Positions 1-9,297 of a DNA stretch of 64,000 nucleotides are shown piece by piece. Source of the DNA: an uncultured Acidobacteriota bacterium. Lineage in GTDB: Bacteria; Acidobacteriota; Blastocatellia; Pyrinomonadales; Pyrinomonadaceae. The translations under genes and the position numbers were made by a program. Under the pieces are notes generated by a model, which saw nothing but the letters and a program-made list of their open reading frames with translations, did not search any database and was not told where the DNA came from. The first letter of the stretch is position 1. Every line of letters starts with the position of its first letter. Location of the stretch: NCBI GenBank assembly GCA_937859595.1, contig CALMAH010000036.1, positions 1-64,000 of the forward strand, written 5' to 3'.

Positions 1-47
1 AAGGGGGATCTCGGCCCAAGGGCTTTGGGCTTTCGTTTTAGGTTTTC

Positions 48-100
48 GATCTTTGTTTTAGATCTTTGATTTCGGTCTTTGATTTCGATCTTTGAAGTTT
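48..100. repeat. degenerate ~13-bp direct repeats (GATCTTTGATTTC)
   Basis: Four head-to-tail copies of a 12-14 bp T-rich unit (GATCTTTG followed by TTTTA, ATTTCG or AAGTTT) lie immediately beside the 14-bp minisatellite. The similar period suggests both arose by slippage in the same unstable stretch. No gene is visible here. Confidence 0.5.
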
Positions 101-125
101 TAAACTCCGGCTCTTGATCCGCGTT

Positions 126-363
126 GGGGAACGCATTCTGGGGAACGCAGCCTGGGGAACGCACCTTGGGGAACGCAGTCCGGCGAACCCATCCTGGTGA
201 ACGCATTCTGGTGAACGCATCCCGGTGAACGCATTCTCGGTGAACGCATCCCGGTGAACGAATCCTGGTGAACGCATCCCGGTGAACGCATTCCGGTGAA
301 CGCATTCTGGTGAACCCATTCCTGGTGAACGCATCCTGGTGAACGCATCCTGGTGAACGCAGC
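126..363. repeat. 14-bp tandem repeat (minisatellite), 17 copies
   Basis: Seventeen copies of a unit close to GGTGAACGCATCCT. The GAAC core recurs at 129, 143, 157, 171, 185, 199, 213, 227, 242, 256, 270, 284, 298, 312, 327, 341 and 355. The period is 14 bp except for two 15-bp steps. The first four copies carry GGGGAACGCA and later ones GGTGAACGCA, so variants are clustered as expected for local duplication. There are no spacers, so it is not a CRISPR array. Because 14 is not a multiple of 3, apparent repeat peptides in several frames (HQ/RSP-rich) are by-products. The stretch 1-425 contains no convincing gene. Confidence 0.9.
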
Positions 364-425
364 GGCAGGATCAATAAAGTTCGTGTGAAAAATGTTCTTT
401 GATGGCCGAACGGCTGTTGCCCGGG

Positions 426-1820
426 CTATCGGCCCGCTTCCAGGTCATATTCCCGCAGCCTTCTGTAAAGTGTTGAGGGCGAGATGCCGAGCAATTCTGC
501 GGTCTTTCCCCGATGCCAGCCGGTCCGTTCGAGGGCGTTTATTATCTGCTGTTTTTCTGAATCGCGCAGATTAACTGGCGACGCGTTGTGAAAATTCCGG
601 ACGCCCGTGGGGTCGTTTGACCCGAAGCTAACCGACATCGGCGAAGGTTCGGTCTTGTGGACTATCTCCGGAGGCAGTTCGTTCAATGTGATCTTGCCGT
701 TATCTGCGAGCAGAGCAGCCCGCTCAAGGCAATTCCTTAGCTGGCGGACATTGCCCGACCATGAAAAGCCCGTCAAAGCCTCTATTGCCGGATGGGTCAG
801 AACGGGCGGATTTGGCCCGCCGACCTTCTGCAAAAGGTGCTGAGCCAGCGGTTCAACGTCTTCCCGCCTTTCGCGAAGCGGAGCGATCTTGACCTCGAAG
901 CTGTTGATCCTGTACATCAGATCCGAACGGAAAACACCCTCGGCTATCGCCTGGTGCGGATCTCGATTCGTTGCGGCTAAGAGCCTCACGTCAACCTCAA
1001 CCTTCTTGACACCCCCTACCCGAAAGAACGACCGGGTCTCAAGCGCACGTAGGAGCTTGGATTGCAGCTGGGCGGGCATCTCCATGATCTCGTCAAGAAA
1101 AAGCGTCCCGCCGTCCGCGAGTTCGAAAAGGCCAAGCTTTCGTGCCCTCGCTCCGGAAAATGCTCCTGCCTCGTGCCCGAAAAGTTCCGACTCCAGCAAA
1201 GTATCCTGAAGGGCGGCGCAGTTTAGATCGATGAAGGGCCCATGGCCTCGATTGCTTAGCCGATGGATCGCCTGTGCGATCAGTTCCTTTCCGGTGCCCG
1301 ATTCTCCGGTTATCAGTACCGAGGTGTCCGTAGGAGCCACGCGGCGTACCAGCCTGAGGACCTCTTTCATCTGTGGCGATTCGGCTATTATTTCTGGCGT
1401 CGTTCCGCTGGCTCGTTCTATCTGAGCTCGAAGTCTCTGATTGTCGGTCTTCAGCTGACGTTTTTCTGCCGCTTGCTTTACGAGAGCGGTCAGCTCGGCT
1501 ATGCGGTAGGGCTTTGTGAGATAGTCGTATGCTCCCAGTTTCATTGCCGTGATCGCCGTTTCCACTGTTCCCTGGCCCGTCAGCATTATTATCTCAGGCT
1601 GATTGGAGCCTTTTTCACGTATCCGCTTGAGCAGTCCGATGCCGTCAAGCCGGGGCATATTGATATCGCAGAGCACTACATCATAGTCCTCCGCCTCGAG
1701 CATTTCCCACGCGGCTTCGCCATCGGCCGCGGAAGCAGCCTCGTGCCCGTGGCGGCTCATTTCTTTTTCAATAACGAGCCGGAGATTTCTCTCATCATCA
1801 ACTATCAGTAATTTGGCCAT
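426..1820 (-). CDS. NtrC-family sigma-54-dependent response regulator
   Basis: A 464-residue activator with the usual three parts. The receiver domain (about 1-120) has acidic residues D8/D9, phospho-acceptor D52 and switch lysine K103. The AAA+ sigma-54 interaction domain (about 145-375) has Walker A GESGTGKE at 172-179. A Fis-type helix-turn-helix ends the protein (about 425-460). The loop that contacts sigma-54 reads GAFSGA (219-224) instead of the usual GAFTGA; serine for threonine is a conservative change. It follows the histidine kinase gene by 59 bp on the same strand, so the two form a two-component system. Target genes are not evident; no sigma-54 promoter was identified nearby. Family call is firm, the regulated process unknown. 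Confidence 0.95.
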   Translation of the reverse strand: MAKLLIVDDERNLRLVIEKEMSRHGHEAASAADGEAAWEMLEAEDYDVVLCDINMPRLDGIGLLKRIREKGSNQPEIIMLTGQGTVETAITAMKLGAYDYLTKPYRIAELTALVKQAAEKRQLKTDNQRLRAQIERASGTTPEIIAESPQMKEVLRLVRRVAPTDTSVLITGESGTGKELIAQAIHRLSNRGHGPFIDLNCAALQDTLLESELFGHEAGAFSGARARKLGLFELADGGTLFLDEIMEMPAQLQSKLLRALETRSFFRVGGVKKVEVDVRLLAATNRDPHQAIAEGVFRSDLMYRINSFEVKIAPLRERREDVEPLAQHLLQKVGGPNPPVLTHPAIEALTGFSWSGNVRQLRNCLERAALLADNGKITLNELPPEIVHKTEPSPMSVSFGSNDPTGVRNFHNASPVNLRDSEKQQIINALERTGWHRGKTAELLGISPSTLYRRLREYDLEAGR

Positions 1821-1879
1821 AGCATTTCGTGAGGTGCCCGGTTTTCGGGGTGCCGTGTAGGATCGCCCCCTTCTGGACG

Positions 1880-3529
1880 TCAGTTCTTTGCTGCCGGGAG
1901 AAAAATAGTGAACGTGGTGCCCTTGCCTACATTTGAACGGACGCTGACCCGTCCGCCGTGGTCCGTTATGATGCCATAGCAGACCGCGAGACCAAGCCCT
2001 GTACCCTTGCCTACTTCCTTGGTGGTAAAGAAGGGTTCGAAGATCTTTGACATATCGTCGGTCGGGATACCCACGCCCGTGTCGGTCACTTCGATAGCGA
2101 CCCGATTGTTCATCGCAGATGCCCTAAAGGTCAGCACGCCTCCGTCCGGCATCGCGTCAATTGCATTGGTGGCAAGCGCGATGATCGCCTGTTGTATCTG
2201 CCCGCCATCCGCGTTCACGAGGGGAAGATCGCCGGCAATATCGACATCGAGCGTGACGAAATCGCTCCGGTTCTGGTGCGAGATGAGGTTTGCAGACGAG
2301 CGAAGTATCTCGCCGATATCGACAGGGTTCCGGTCGCCTGTTCGAATGCGGCTGAAGTCAAGGAGGCCGGTCGTTATCGACTTGCATCGGAATGCTTCGC
2401 TCTTGATAAGGCCCAAATATTCTGTAAGGTCCTCAAGCGCAGACACGCCGTCGAAATCGCCCTCGTCCACGCGATGTTCGAGGGCCTCTGCGCAGGCTGA
2501 GATCGTCGCCAATGGGTTGTTGATCTCGTGGACAACACCCGCCGCAAGCCGCCCGACAGCCGCCAGTTTTTCTGCGCGCCCGACGGCGTGTATAGCCTCG
2601 ACGCGCATTGTCACATCCTCGCCGACCGTGATCACATGGGTTACCTCACCGGTGACAGGGTCCCTCATCGGAACCTTGCTGACGACCCAGTGCTTGGTGG
2701 AGCCGTCTTCTGCAACCGTCTGCTGTTCGATACGTTCGATCTGGCCGGTGCTGAATGCCCGTTCGAATTCCTCACGCACACGGCCCTCAGGATATCTGGC
2801 AAGGACGTTAAAGACATTCCGCCCTACTGCCGAATCGCGCGGTATTCCCTGTGTCCCGATCTCTCGATGACGGTTCCATGTAACAATGCGGTAGTCGCGG
2901 TCAACCACATAGAGCGAAACGGGAAGGGCGTCGAGAACGGCCTCCGTGAATCGGCGATGTTCTTCCTTTGCACTGGTTATAGATCGATTTATGGCTGCCT
3001 CGTAATGGGCCGAGAGATTTACGCTCATTGCCGCCATTTGGGTTGCGGCATCAACCAGTCGGGCCCGCGTGTCGTTAAATTCGAGCTTTTCTTCGAATCC
3101 CACAGCGATGGCACCGCGTATTTCGCCGTTAATATGTAGAGGCGAGATATACTCGAGTGTATGAGGCCCGCCCTGGATGAGGAATTCTTTGTGATCCTCT
3201 TCAACATAGCCGATCTGGGGCGGAAGGAGATCGAGCCATTTTTCGAATCGCTTTCGATTGAGAAAATTGGTCAGCACTTCACCCTTCGTGTCGAAAGCAC
3301 AGTTCACGATGCCGATATTTTCGAGCTCCGCAACGAACAGGCACATATCGGCTCCGATGTGTGCCCGAATTGCCTCAGCAACCCTGGAAGCTACTTTCTT
3401 GGGGTGGACCGTAAAAAGCAGCTTGCGGCCGAGATCGGAAATGAATCGGAGCTCGGCCGAAGACTCTGTTGGCTGACCTGCACGGGCAGCTGTCCCGTGG
3501 GGTCGGTTTGTTGATTGGGAAACGGACAT
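1880..3529 (-). CDS. sensor histidine kinase (GAF-PAS-HisKA-HATPase, NtrB-like)
   Basis: 549 residues without any obvious transmembrane segment, so probably a cytosolic sensor. A GAF-like domain spans about 25-180 and a PAS domain about 193-310. The dimerisation/phosphotransfer helix carries H334 in the motif VVHEINNPL. The C-terminal ATPase has the N box (ALATNAIDAMPDGG), G1 (DTGVGIP) and G2 (GKGTGLGLAV). It is the promoter-proximal gene of the pair with the NtrC-type regulator and probably phosphorylates D52 of that protein. GAF plus PAS input without membrane helices suggests a soluble signal such as a small ligand or redox cue, but the ligand cannot be read from sequence. No clear Shine-Dalgarno precedes the ATG at 3529. 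Confidence 0.93.
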   Translation of the reverse strand: MSVSQSTNRPHGTAARAGQPTESSAELRFISDLGRKLLFTVHPKKVASRVAEAIRAHIGADMCLFVAELENIGIVNCAFDTKGEVLTNFLNRKRFEKWLDLLPPQIGYVEEDHKEFLIQGGPHTLEYISPLHINGEIRGAIAVGFEEKLEFNDTRARLVDAATQMAAMSVNLSAHYEAAINRSITSAKEEHRRFTEAVLDALPVSLYVVDRDYRIVTWNRHREIGTQGIPRDSAVGRNVFNVLARYPEGRVREEFERAFSTGQIERIEQQTVAEDGSTKHWVVSKVPMRDPVTGEVTHVITVGEDVTMRVEAIHAVGRAEKLAAVGRLAAGVVHEINNPLATISACAEALEHRVDEGDFDGVSALEDLTEYLGLIKSEAFRCKSITTGLLDFSRIRTGDRNPVDIGEILRSSANLISHQNRSDFVTLDVDIAGDLPLVNADGGQIQQAIIALATNAIDAMPDGGVLTFRASAMNNRVAIEVTDTGVGIPTDDMSKIFEPFFTTKEVGKGTGLGLAVCYGIITDHGGRVSVRSNVGKGTTFTIFLPAAKN

Positions 3530-3745
3530 TCTAATACACTGGCGCCCCTTTCGTGTGGAGAACGATCGTTGATCGGGAAAGTGCCTATCGGAAAGAGTTC
3601 AGAATGGGCCGCGTGAGGTGCGGCAACTGACAATCACTATTAAAGTATGTTTTTCACTGTTTGTCAATTATTTTAGGCATCATATGCAGGGTTGACTACA
3701 TCGATATCCAATGGTGAAAATCGTCTGAGAGACGATAGACGCGGC

Positions 3746-4423
3746 ATGAGACAGGTAATATCCGACTTTATAGGCTTTTTCTCGCTTTTCGCAGCCCTTT
3801 CCATATCTGTCGCCGGGCAGATCGTTGTTGATATGACCGTTGCCACAGTCGGCGACGGGGTAAGGGTAGAACTGATAACACTTTCGGACCTAAAATGGCA
3901 GCTTGCGCTCCAGCCGGGGACCTCGATCGACCAGCCGCGGAGCGAAGACCTGAACCAGGCACTCCAAACGCTGATAAACCAGCGGATATTCGTACTCGAG
4001 GCTGAACGTCTGCCGCAGAATCCGCCTACCGAAAAGGAGATCGCGGCCGAGGTGGAAAAAACACTCGCATATTTTACGTCGCCTTCGGAATTTGAGAACA
4101 GGCTTCGGAGGGTCGGGTTTACTTCGATTCGTGACGAGAATTTTGAGCGAATGATCGCGCAGCGGATCGCGATCGAGAAGTATCTCGACTTTCGATTTCG
4201 CTCCTTCATCGTGGTAACTCCCGATGATGAAGAAAATTATTACCGCACGGTCTTTGTTCCCGACTTCAGGCGGCGATTTCCCGGATTGCTGATGCCGACC
4301 CTGGACGAACGTCGAGGGGAGATCAACGAACTCTTGCGAGAGGAGCGGGTGGCGGCAGCGATAGAGGCCTTTTTGGACGATGCAAAGCGGCGTGTCGAGA
4401 TCGTGATACTTAGCGAATTGTGA
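3746..4423 (+). CDS. exported SurA-N-like chaperone domain protein
   Basis: About 225 residues from the ATG at 3746. An upstream in-frame TTG at 3692 would add 18 polar residues ahead of the signal sequence and is less likely. The N-terminus is hydrophobic and ends near SISVAGQ, as expected for a signal peptide. Residues about 35-175 resemble the SurA N-terminal chaperone domain: a short strand VATVGDGVRVELITLSDL, then the helix LNQALQTLINQRIFVLEAER and further helices. No rotamase (parvulin) domain follows, so it would be a chaperone-only periplasmic factor. It stands alone, divergent from the histidine kinase and convergent with the his operon. Fold assignment is moderate and rests on pattern similarity. 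Confidence 0.6.
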   Translation: MRQVISDFIGFFSLFAALSISVAGQIVVDMTVATVGDGVRVELITLSDLKWQLALQPGTSIDQPRSEDLNQALQTLINQRIFVLEAERLPQNPPTEKEIAAEVEKTLAYFTSPSEFENRLRRVGFTSIRDENFERMIAQRIAIEKYLDFRFRSFIVVTPDDEENYYRTVFVPDFRRRFPGLLMPTLDERRGEINELLREERVAAAIEAFLDDAKRRVEIVILSEL

Positions 4424-4452
4424 GCCGGCGAGGTAATTGGCTTGTCCCTTGT

Positions 4453-5058
4453 TCAGTTGTGCCGTTCCCGTAGCTTCTCCACAACCTTAGTGAGCGTAAC
4501 CCCTTTTGCTTCGAGCAGCACCATCAGGTGAAATAACAGGTCCGCCGATTCGTTCACGAAAGCGTCAAGATCATCATCTTTTGCGGCAATAACGGTCTCG
4601 ACTGCCTCCTCGCCGACCTTCTGCGCGATCTTGCTTAGGCCTTTCTCAAAAAGCGAAGAGGTGTATGAAGGGTCCGTTGGCCTCAGCCGTCTATCGGCGA
4701 TCAGGTCGCCGAGTTCTGTCAGGAACGCGAGGGAGTTGTTGTTTGCACTGTTTTTCTCTGCAAAACAAGTATCGTCGCCTGTATGGCACACAGGCCCGCT
4801 CGGCCTGGCAAGCACGAGCAATGTGTCGCGGTCGCAGTCAGTAGCGATTGACTCGAATTCAAGTAGGTTGCCGCTTTCCTCGCCTTTTGTCCAGAGCTTC
4901 TCGCGAGAACGGGAATAAAAGGTGACGTGTCCCGTCTCAAGGGTGAGCCGCAAGGCTTCATCATTCATAAATCCCAACATCAGAACACGTCTCGTGTCAG
5001 CGTCCTGCACGATAGCGGGTACCAAGCGGTCGGGATATTTTTCCCAGATCAGTTTCAT
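4453..5058 (-). CDS. hisI: bifunctional phosphoribosyl-AMP cyclohydrolase / phosphoribosyl-ATP pyrophosphohydrolase
   Basis: 201 residues. The N-terminal HisI half (about 1-110) hydrolyses the adenine ring of PR-AMP and shows its signature stretch from LGFMNDEAL through [17 protein letters not shown], with metal-ligand candidates in TDCDRD and [12 protein letters not shown]. The C-terminal HisE half (about 111-201) removes pyrophosphate from PR-ATP and shows the acidic helix motif [16 protein letters not shown]. The fused order HisI-HisE is that of enteric HisIE. It is the last gene of the his operon, overlapping hisF by 4 bp (ATGA). It converges on the SurA-N-like gene with a 29-bp gap in which I see no clear terminator. 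Confidence 0.96.
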   Translation of the reverse strand: MKLIWEKYPDRLVPAIVQDADTRRVLMLGFMNDEALRLTLETGHVTFYSRSREKLWTKGEESGNLLEFESIATDCDRDTLLVLARPSGPVCHTGDDTCFAEKNSANNNSLAFLTELGDLIADRRLRPTDPSYTSSLFEKGLSKIAQKVGEEAVETVIAAKDDDLDAFVNESADLLFHLMVLLEAKGVTLTKVVEKLRERHN

Positions 5059-5810
5059 CTTCGAACCTCTATTCCGCGCATTGCAAGGAATGATTTGAGT
5101 TCCCGCATACCGATCTCCCCAAAGTGAAATACGCTTGCCGCGAGCGCAGCATCGGCGCGGCCGCGGATGAACACATTCGCAAAATCATCCATTTTTCCGG
5201 CCCCGCCGGAGGCAATTACAGGAATGCCTACACACGCCGAAACGCTTCGGGTCAGCGGTTCATCAAATCCACGTCGAACGCCGTCGCTGTCCATCGAGGT
5301 CAAGAGGATCTCGCCGGCCCCGAGAGCTTCCCCTTGTTTTGCCCAGTCGACGGCGTCGAGATCCGTGGGTTCCCGCCCGCCGTTAAGATATACGTTCCAG
5401 CCAGACCCATTGCGTTTTGCATCGATCGCCAGGACGATAGATTGCGACCCAAAGTTTCGGGCAGCGCGGCCGATCAAGTCGGGATCCCTTACGGCCGCGG
5501 TGTTTATCGAGACCTTGTCGGCCCCCGACTCAAGCAGGGCACCGATCTGTTCCACACCGGAAATGCCTCCGCCAACCGTGAACGGGATATTCACGACCAT
5601 CCCTATCCGACGTACGAGATCGTTAAGTGAGGTGCGATTTTCATGGGTCGCTGTAATGTCCAAAAAGACGAGTTCGTCGGCACCCTCGCTGTTGTAACGT
5701 AAGGCGAGTTCGACCGGGTCGCCCGCGTCGCGGAGCCCGACGAAGTTTGTACCCTTTACCGTCCTTCCGTCTTTTACATCCAGACATGGAATTATTCGTT
5801 TAGCCAGCAT
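5055..5810 (-). CDS. hisF: imidazole glycerol phosphate synthase cyclase subunit HisF
   Basis: 252 residues from the ATG at 5810; the reading frame is open further upstream but that extension runs inside hisA and is not protein-like. A TIM barrel with catalytic D11 in [14 protein letters not shown] and the second aspartate in LAIDAKRNG. It uses ammonia from HisH to convert PRFAR to imidazole glycerol phosphate and AICAR. The start lies 11 bp inside the end of hisA and the stop overlaps hisIE by 4 bp, so translation is likely coupled throughout. Assignment is firm. Confidence 0.97.
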   Translation of the reverse strand: MLAKRIIPCLDVKDGRTVKGTNFVGLRDAGDPVELALRYNSEGADELVFLDITATHENRTSLNDLVRRIGMVVNIPFTVGGGISGVEQIGALLESGADKVSINTAAVRDPDLIGRAARNFGSQSIVLAIDAKRNGSGWNVYLNGGREPTDLDAVDWAKQGEALGAGEILLTSMDSDGVRRGFDEPLTRSVSACVGIPVIASGGAGKMDDFANVFIRGRADAALAASVFHFGEIGMRELKSFLAMRGIEVRR

Positions 5811-6522
5811 ATTTGGAGAGTTCCTCAAGGCCGATGTGCCCCTCGTAGATCGCCTTGCCGACAATGATACCGCTGCACCCGATCTCCTCGAGCCGGTCGA
5901 TATCTTCAAGCGAACTGACGCCCCCACTTGCGACGATCCTGAGCTCGGGTACCGCGGCAATGATCTCTTGATACAGATCGATCCCGGGGCCGGCAAGCGC
6001 TCCGTCTTTTGAAATATCAGTCACGCATGCCTCCTTGACCCCGAGGTCTTTCCACTTTCGCAGAAAATCGATCACATCGATCTCCGTCAGTGTCTTCCAC
6101 CCGTCGATCGCGATCCGACGCTCGCGCACATCAGCCCCGAGGAGGATCTTCTCCGGTCCGAACTCTCGCAGCCATTTCGTGACCGTGTCCGGAGTGCGGA
6201 CGGCAGCACTACCGATGCTTACAAGCCGGGCCCCGGCATCGAAAGCAGCCTTGATGTCATCATCGGTCTTTATACCGCCTCCGAGATCGATCTTAAGGTC
6301 CGTTGCAGACGAGATCAGCTCTACAACGGTCAAATTGGCAGGATGGCCTACCTTTGCACCGTCAAGATCCACAACATGGAGACGCTTAACGCCAACGGCC
6401 TCGAAGCTGACGGCCATTTCAACAGGGCTCTTATCGTAGATCTTGATCGAGCGGAAATCTCCCTCGGTGAGGCGGACACACTTGCCGCCGATGATATCGA
6501 TAGCAGGAATGATCTCGATCAT
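5800..6522 (-). CDS. hisA: ProFAR isomerase HisA
   Basis: 240-residue TIM barrel that isomerises ProFAR to PRFAR. The N-terminal catalytic aspartate is D9 in [15 protein letters not shown], and the second half carries the [13 protein letters not shown] phosphate/catalytic loop and the [11 protein letters not shown] motif. It overlaps hisH by 4 bp upstream and hisF by 11 bp downstream. HisA and HisF are paralogous barrels, told apart by the N-terminal motif. Assignment is firm. Confidence 0.97.
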   Translation of the reverse strand: MIEIIPAIDIIGGKCVRLTEGDFRSIKIYDKSPVEMAVSFEAVGVKRLHVVDLDGAKVGHPANLTVVELISSATDLKIDLGGGIKTDDDIKAAFDAGARLVSIGSAAVRTPDTVTKWLREFGPEKILLGADVRERRIAIDGWKTLTEIDVIDFLRKWKDLGVKEACVTDISKDGALAGPGIDLYQEIIAAVPELRIVASGGVSSLEDIDRLEEIGCSGIIVGKAIYEGHIGLEELSKYAG

Positions 6523-7103
6523 AGGTTCAAAAAGTTCTCCATTATTATTTCTCCGGCTTTGCCCGATCTTTCAGGATGAAACTGGACGCCGAAGAAGTTT
6601 TCCCTTTCAAACGCCGCGGAAAATTCCCGGCCGTAGTTGCAAGTCGCTGTGGTGTATCCGCCCTTTTCGACATAGTAGCCATGCACAAAATAAAAATACT
6701 CACCGGACCGGACTCCGTTGAACAGCGCTGAGTTGCCGATCTGGACCGAATTCCACCCGATGTGCGGAACTTTAAGGGCAGACCTTGGAAACCTTTTTAC
6801 TTGTGCCCCGATGACGTTTAGACAACTAGTGCTGTTCTCCTCAGATGTTGCGCACATTACCTGCATACCCAGACAGATACCGAGCACGGGATTTGTGAGC
6901 GAGCGGATCACTAAGTCGAGTCCTTTCTCTTCAAGATACATCATTGCCGATGACGCTTCGCCAACGCCCGGAAAGATAACCTTGTCCGCGGATGAAAGGA
7001 TCTCCGGATCATCGGTAACGTCAGGCTCAACGCCGAAACGCCTGACACAATTTACGACAGAAGCCGTGTTCCCGGCGTTGTATTTCATTATCGCCAGCTT
7101 CAT
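6519..7103 (-). CDS. hisH: imidazole glycerol phosphate synthase glutaminase subunit HisH
   Basis: 194-residue class I glutamine amidotransferase that supplies ammonia to HisF. The nucleophile is C77 in GICLGMQ and the catalytic His-Glu pair is in FHPERSG near the C-terminus. The N-terminal [12 protein letters not shown] is close to the usual YGxGNxxSV. It overlaps hisB upstream (7100-7103) and hisA downstream by 4 bp each. Assignment is firm. Confidence 0.96.
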   Translation of the reverse strand: MKLAIMKYNAGNTASVVNCVRRFGVEPDVTDDPEILSSADKVIFPGVGEASSAMMYLEEKGLDLVIRSLTNPVLGICLGMQVMCATSEENSTSCLNVIGAQVKRFPRSALKVPHIGWNSVQIGNSALFNGVRSGEYFYFVHGYYVEKGGYTTATCNYGREFSAAFERENFFGVQFHPERSGKAGEIIMENFLNL

Positions 7104-8203
7104 AAAACGCCTTTCGTCGTAGGGAGTTGGTTGCCCTCGCGTTTGATCGCCATTCGCAGAGATCTGGCGAATGCCTTGAATATTGCCTCGATCTTATGAT
7201 GTTCAATTGTTCCCTGAGCCTTTATGTTCAGATTGCATCGGGCGGCGTCTGCAAAAGATTTGAAGAAATGGAAGAACATTTCCGTCGGCATTTCACCGAT
7301 CTTCTCACGCTTGAATTCCGCGTCCCATTCGGTCCAACTCCTGCCGCCAAGGTCTATCGCAACCTGTGCGAGCGCATCGTCCATCGGCAGCGTGAAGCCG
7401 TAACGTCCAATTCCCGCCTTGTCACCTAAGGCGGACGAGAATGCCTCTCCCAGCGTTATCGCGACGTCCTCGATCGTATGGTGTTCGTCCACGCTTAGGT
7501 CGCCCGTTGCACGGATCGCGAGATCGATGCCGCCGTGTCTTGCGAGCTGCTCGAGCATATGGTCAAAGAATCCGATGCCGGTCGTGATCTCTGCACGGCC
7601 GCTCCCATCAAGGTTGAGCTCAATCTCTATGCATGTTTCCTTGGTTTTTCTGGTGATCGATGCCTTTCGTGGAGGTGTCGTCAGGAGGGAATAGATCTCA
7701 TCCCAGGAATCGACCACAAAAACACCATTTTCCCTGTCGTTAACAAGAGGGAAGTTAGAGTTCCGAATATAGATCGCCTTGCAGCCGAGATTACCGGCAA
7801 GTTCAATGTCGGTCGGACGGTCGCCGACAACATAGGAGTTCTCAAGGTCGTAGTCGCCTTCAATATACTTCGTCAGCATCCCAGTCCCGGGCTTTCTGGT
7901 GACGGCATTCTCATGGGGAAAAGTCTTGTCGACAAATACATCTTCAAAAACAATACCTTCGCCGCGCAATGTTTCGAGGACGAAGGTCTGAGCAGGCCAA
8001 AATGCTGATTCTGGAAAACTGTCCGTTCCCATACCGTCCTGGTTAGTAACCATCACGAACAGAAGATCGGTATCCCGCGCGATCCGGGCGAGATTGGTGA
8101 TAGCCCCGGGCAGAAATCGCAGTTTTTCAAGGACATCTACCTGAAAATCATGCGGCTCGCGGATAATTGTCCCGTCGCGGTCAAGAAAAAGTACTTGTCT
8201 CAT
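7100..8203 (-). CDS. hisB: bifunctional histidinol-phosphatase / imidazoleglycerol-phosphate dehydratase (HisNB fusion)
   Basis: 367 residues with two enzymes fused. Residues 1 to about 165 form a HAD phosphatase with nucleophile D8 and D10 in FLDRDGTI and a downstream [15 protein letters not shown] motif; it dephosphorylates histidinol phosphate. Residues about 175-367 form IGP dehydratase with [11 protein letters not shown] and [11 protein letters not shown] metal-binding motifs. The length and domain order match the enterobacterial bifunctional HisB (about 355 residues). In most bacteria outside gammaproteobacteria and some Bacteroidetes/Campylobacterota these activities sit on separate proteins, so the fusion is informative about descent. 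The stop of hisC and the ATG of hisB share a base (TAATG), and hisH overlaps by 4 bp. Confidence 0.96.
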   Translation of the reverse strand: MRQVLFLDRDGTIIREPHDFQVDVLEKLRFLPGAITNLARIARDTDLLFVMVTNQDGMGTDSFPESAFWPAQTFVLETLRGEGIVFEDVFVDKTFPHENAVTRKPGTGMLTKYIEGDYDLENSYVVGDRPTDIELAGNLGCKAIYIRNSNFPLVNDRENGVFVVDSWDEIYSLLTTPPRKASITRKTKETCIEIELNLDGSGRAEITTGIGFFDHMLEQLARHGGIDLAIRATGDLSVDEHHTIEDVAITLGEAFSSALGDKAGIGRYGFTLPMDDALAQVAIDLGGRSWTEWDAEFKREKIGEMPTEMFFHFFKSFADAARCNLNIKAQGTIEHHKIEAIFKAFARSLRMAIKREGNQLPTTKGVL

Positions 8204-9297
8204 TAGCCTCCGATAATTAGGGGGAATAGTTCGTCAGTCAAGTCTTGTGGCGCAATGCGGGCAAGCGCATTCACAAGCCGGTCATTCTCGTCTGCGGTAC
8301 CTACCGTAATTCGCAGACAGCCACCGCACAGTTCAACGCTGCTGCGGTCACGGACCACGATCTTTTCTTCCAGCAACGACCTATAGACACCTTTAGGGTC
8401 ATTTACCTTCACCAGAAGAAAATTCGCGTCCGACCGGAAAACCTCCTGGACACAACTCAATGCGGCAAGCATCGAACCAAGTCTTTCTCGCTCAGTCAGG
8501 GTCTGGCTGACCCAATGATCCACCTCACTTCGCCGATCGAGGACCTCCAAGATCCTTTGCTGAACCAGCCCGCTAATGTTATATGGCGGTTTAACCCTGT
8601 TCATAAGTGCAATGATCGGGCCGGCGGCCAGGGCCATTCCGACACGCAGTCCAGCCATACCCCAGGCTTTCGAAAAAGTTCGAAGCACGACCAGGTTCGG
8701 CAGTTGACCGAGTTCTTCGGCAAGCGAACCCGACGTAGAGAACTCGATATAGGCCTCATCAACGACAACGATACCCGAAAACTCCCTTGCAATGCGGAGA
8801 ACGCCTTCTCGATCCATCAAGTTGCCGGTCGGGTTATTGGGTGAGCATATAAATATTAGTTTTGTCTTCTCCGACACCGCATCAAGCACGCCGTTTATAT
8901 CCAACTGAAACCCTTCCGTTAGAGGGACGCCGCAAACTCCTATGTCGTTGAGTTCGGCAAGAACGGAGTACATACCGTAGGTCGGCGGGCAGATGATGCA
9001 CTCATCGCGGCCCGGCTCGCAGAACACCCGAAAGATCAGGTCGATAGGTTCGTCGCTCCCGCTGCCGACGAATATCTGGTCTGCGGCGATATTCAACATC
9101 GCCGATAAGCGACTTTTCAATTCCTTCTGCAACGGGTCTGGATATCTGTTAAGGCCCATTCCCGCCGGTGAACCGAAGGCATTCTCGTTCGCATCCAGAT
9201 AAACCTCGGCATCGCCCCCGAACTCGGAACGTGCTGAGGCATAAGGAAGCATACGGGCCACATTTGGCCTGACAAGTTTTTCGAGTTCAAATCTCAT
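8203..9297 (-). CDS. hisC: histidinol-phosphate aminotransferase HisC
   Basis: 364-residue fold-type I PLP enzyme that transaminates imidazole acetol phosphate to histidinol phosphate. The Schiff-base lysine is K210 in [15 protein letters not shown]180 in VVVDEAY contacts the pyridine nitrogen, and CSPNNPTGN provides the conserved substrate/PLP loop. It overlaps hisD by 4 bp and hisB by one base. Assignment is firm because of the operon context; in isolation it could be another aromatic aminotransferase. Confidence 0.96.
   Translation of the reverse strand: MRFELEKLVRPNVARMLPYASARSEFGGDAEVYLDANENAFGSPAGMGLNRYPDPLQKELKSRLSAMLNIAADQIFVGSGSDEPIDLIFRVFCEPGRDECIICPPTYGMYSVLAELNDIGVCGVPLTEGFQLDINGVLDAVSEKTKLIFICSPNNPTGNLMDREGVLRIAREFSGIVVVDEAYIEFSTSGSLAEELGQLPNLVVLRTFSKAWGMAGLRVGMALAAGPIIALMNRVKPPYNISGLVQQRILEVLDRRSEVDHWVSQTLTERERLGSMLAALSCVQEVFRSDANFLLVKVNDPKGVYRSLLEEKIVVRDRSSVELCGGCLRITVGTADENDRLVNALARIAPQDLTDELFPLIIGG

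Noticed and set aside
38-348. Overlapping minus-strand ORFs with a repeated MRSPGxVH peptide at the left end
   Set aside because: The 14-bp unit runs through all three frames every three copies, so the repeated peptide is produced by the tandem DNA repeat; no start signal or homology supports a protein.
121-363. Possible CRISPR array at the left end
   Set aside because: Units are 14 bp, directly adjacent, and have no unique spacers; no cas genes are present.
2007-2870. Plus-strand ORF of 287 codons opposite the histidine kinase
   Set aside because: Composition Ser/Arg-rich, typical of an antisense shadow; all kinase motifs are on the minus strand.
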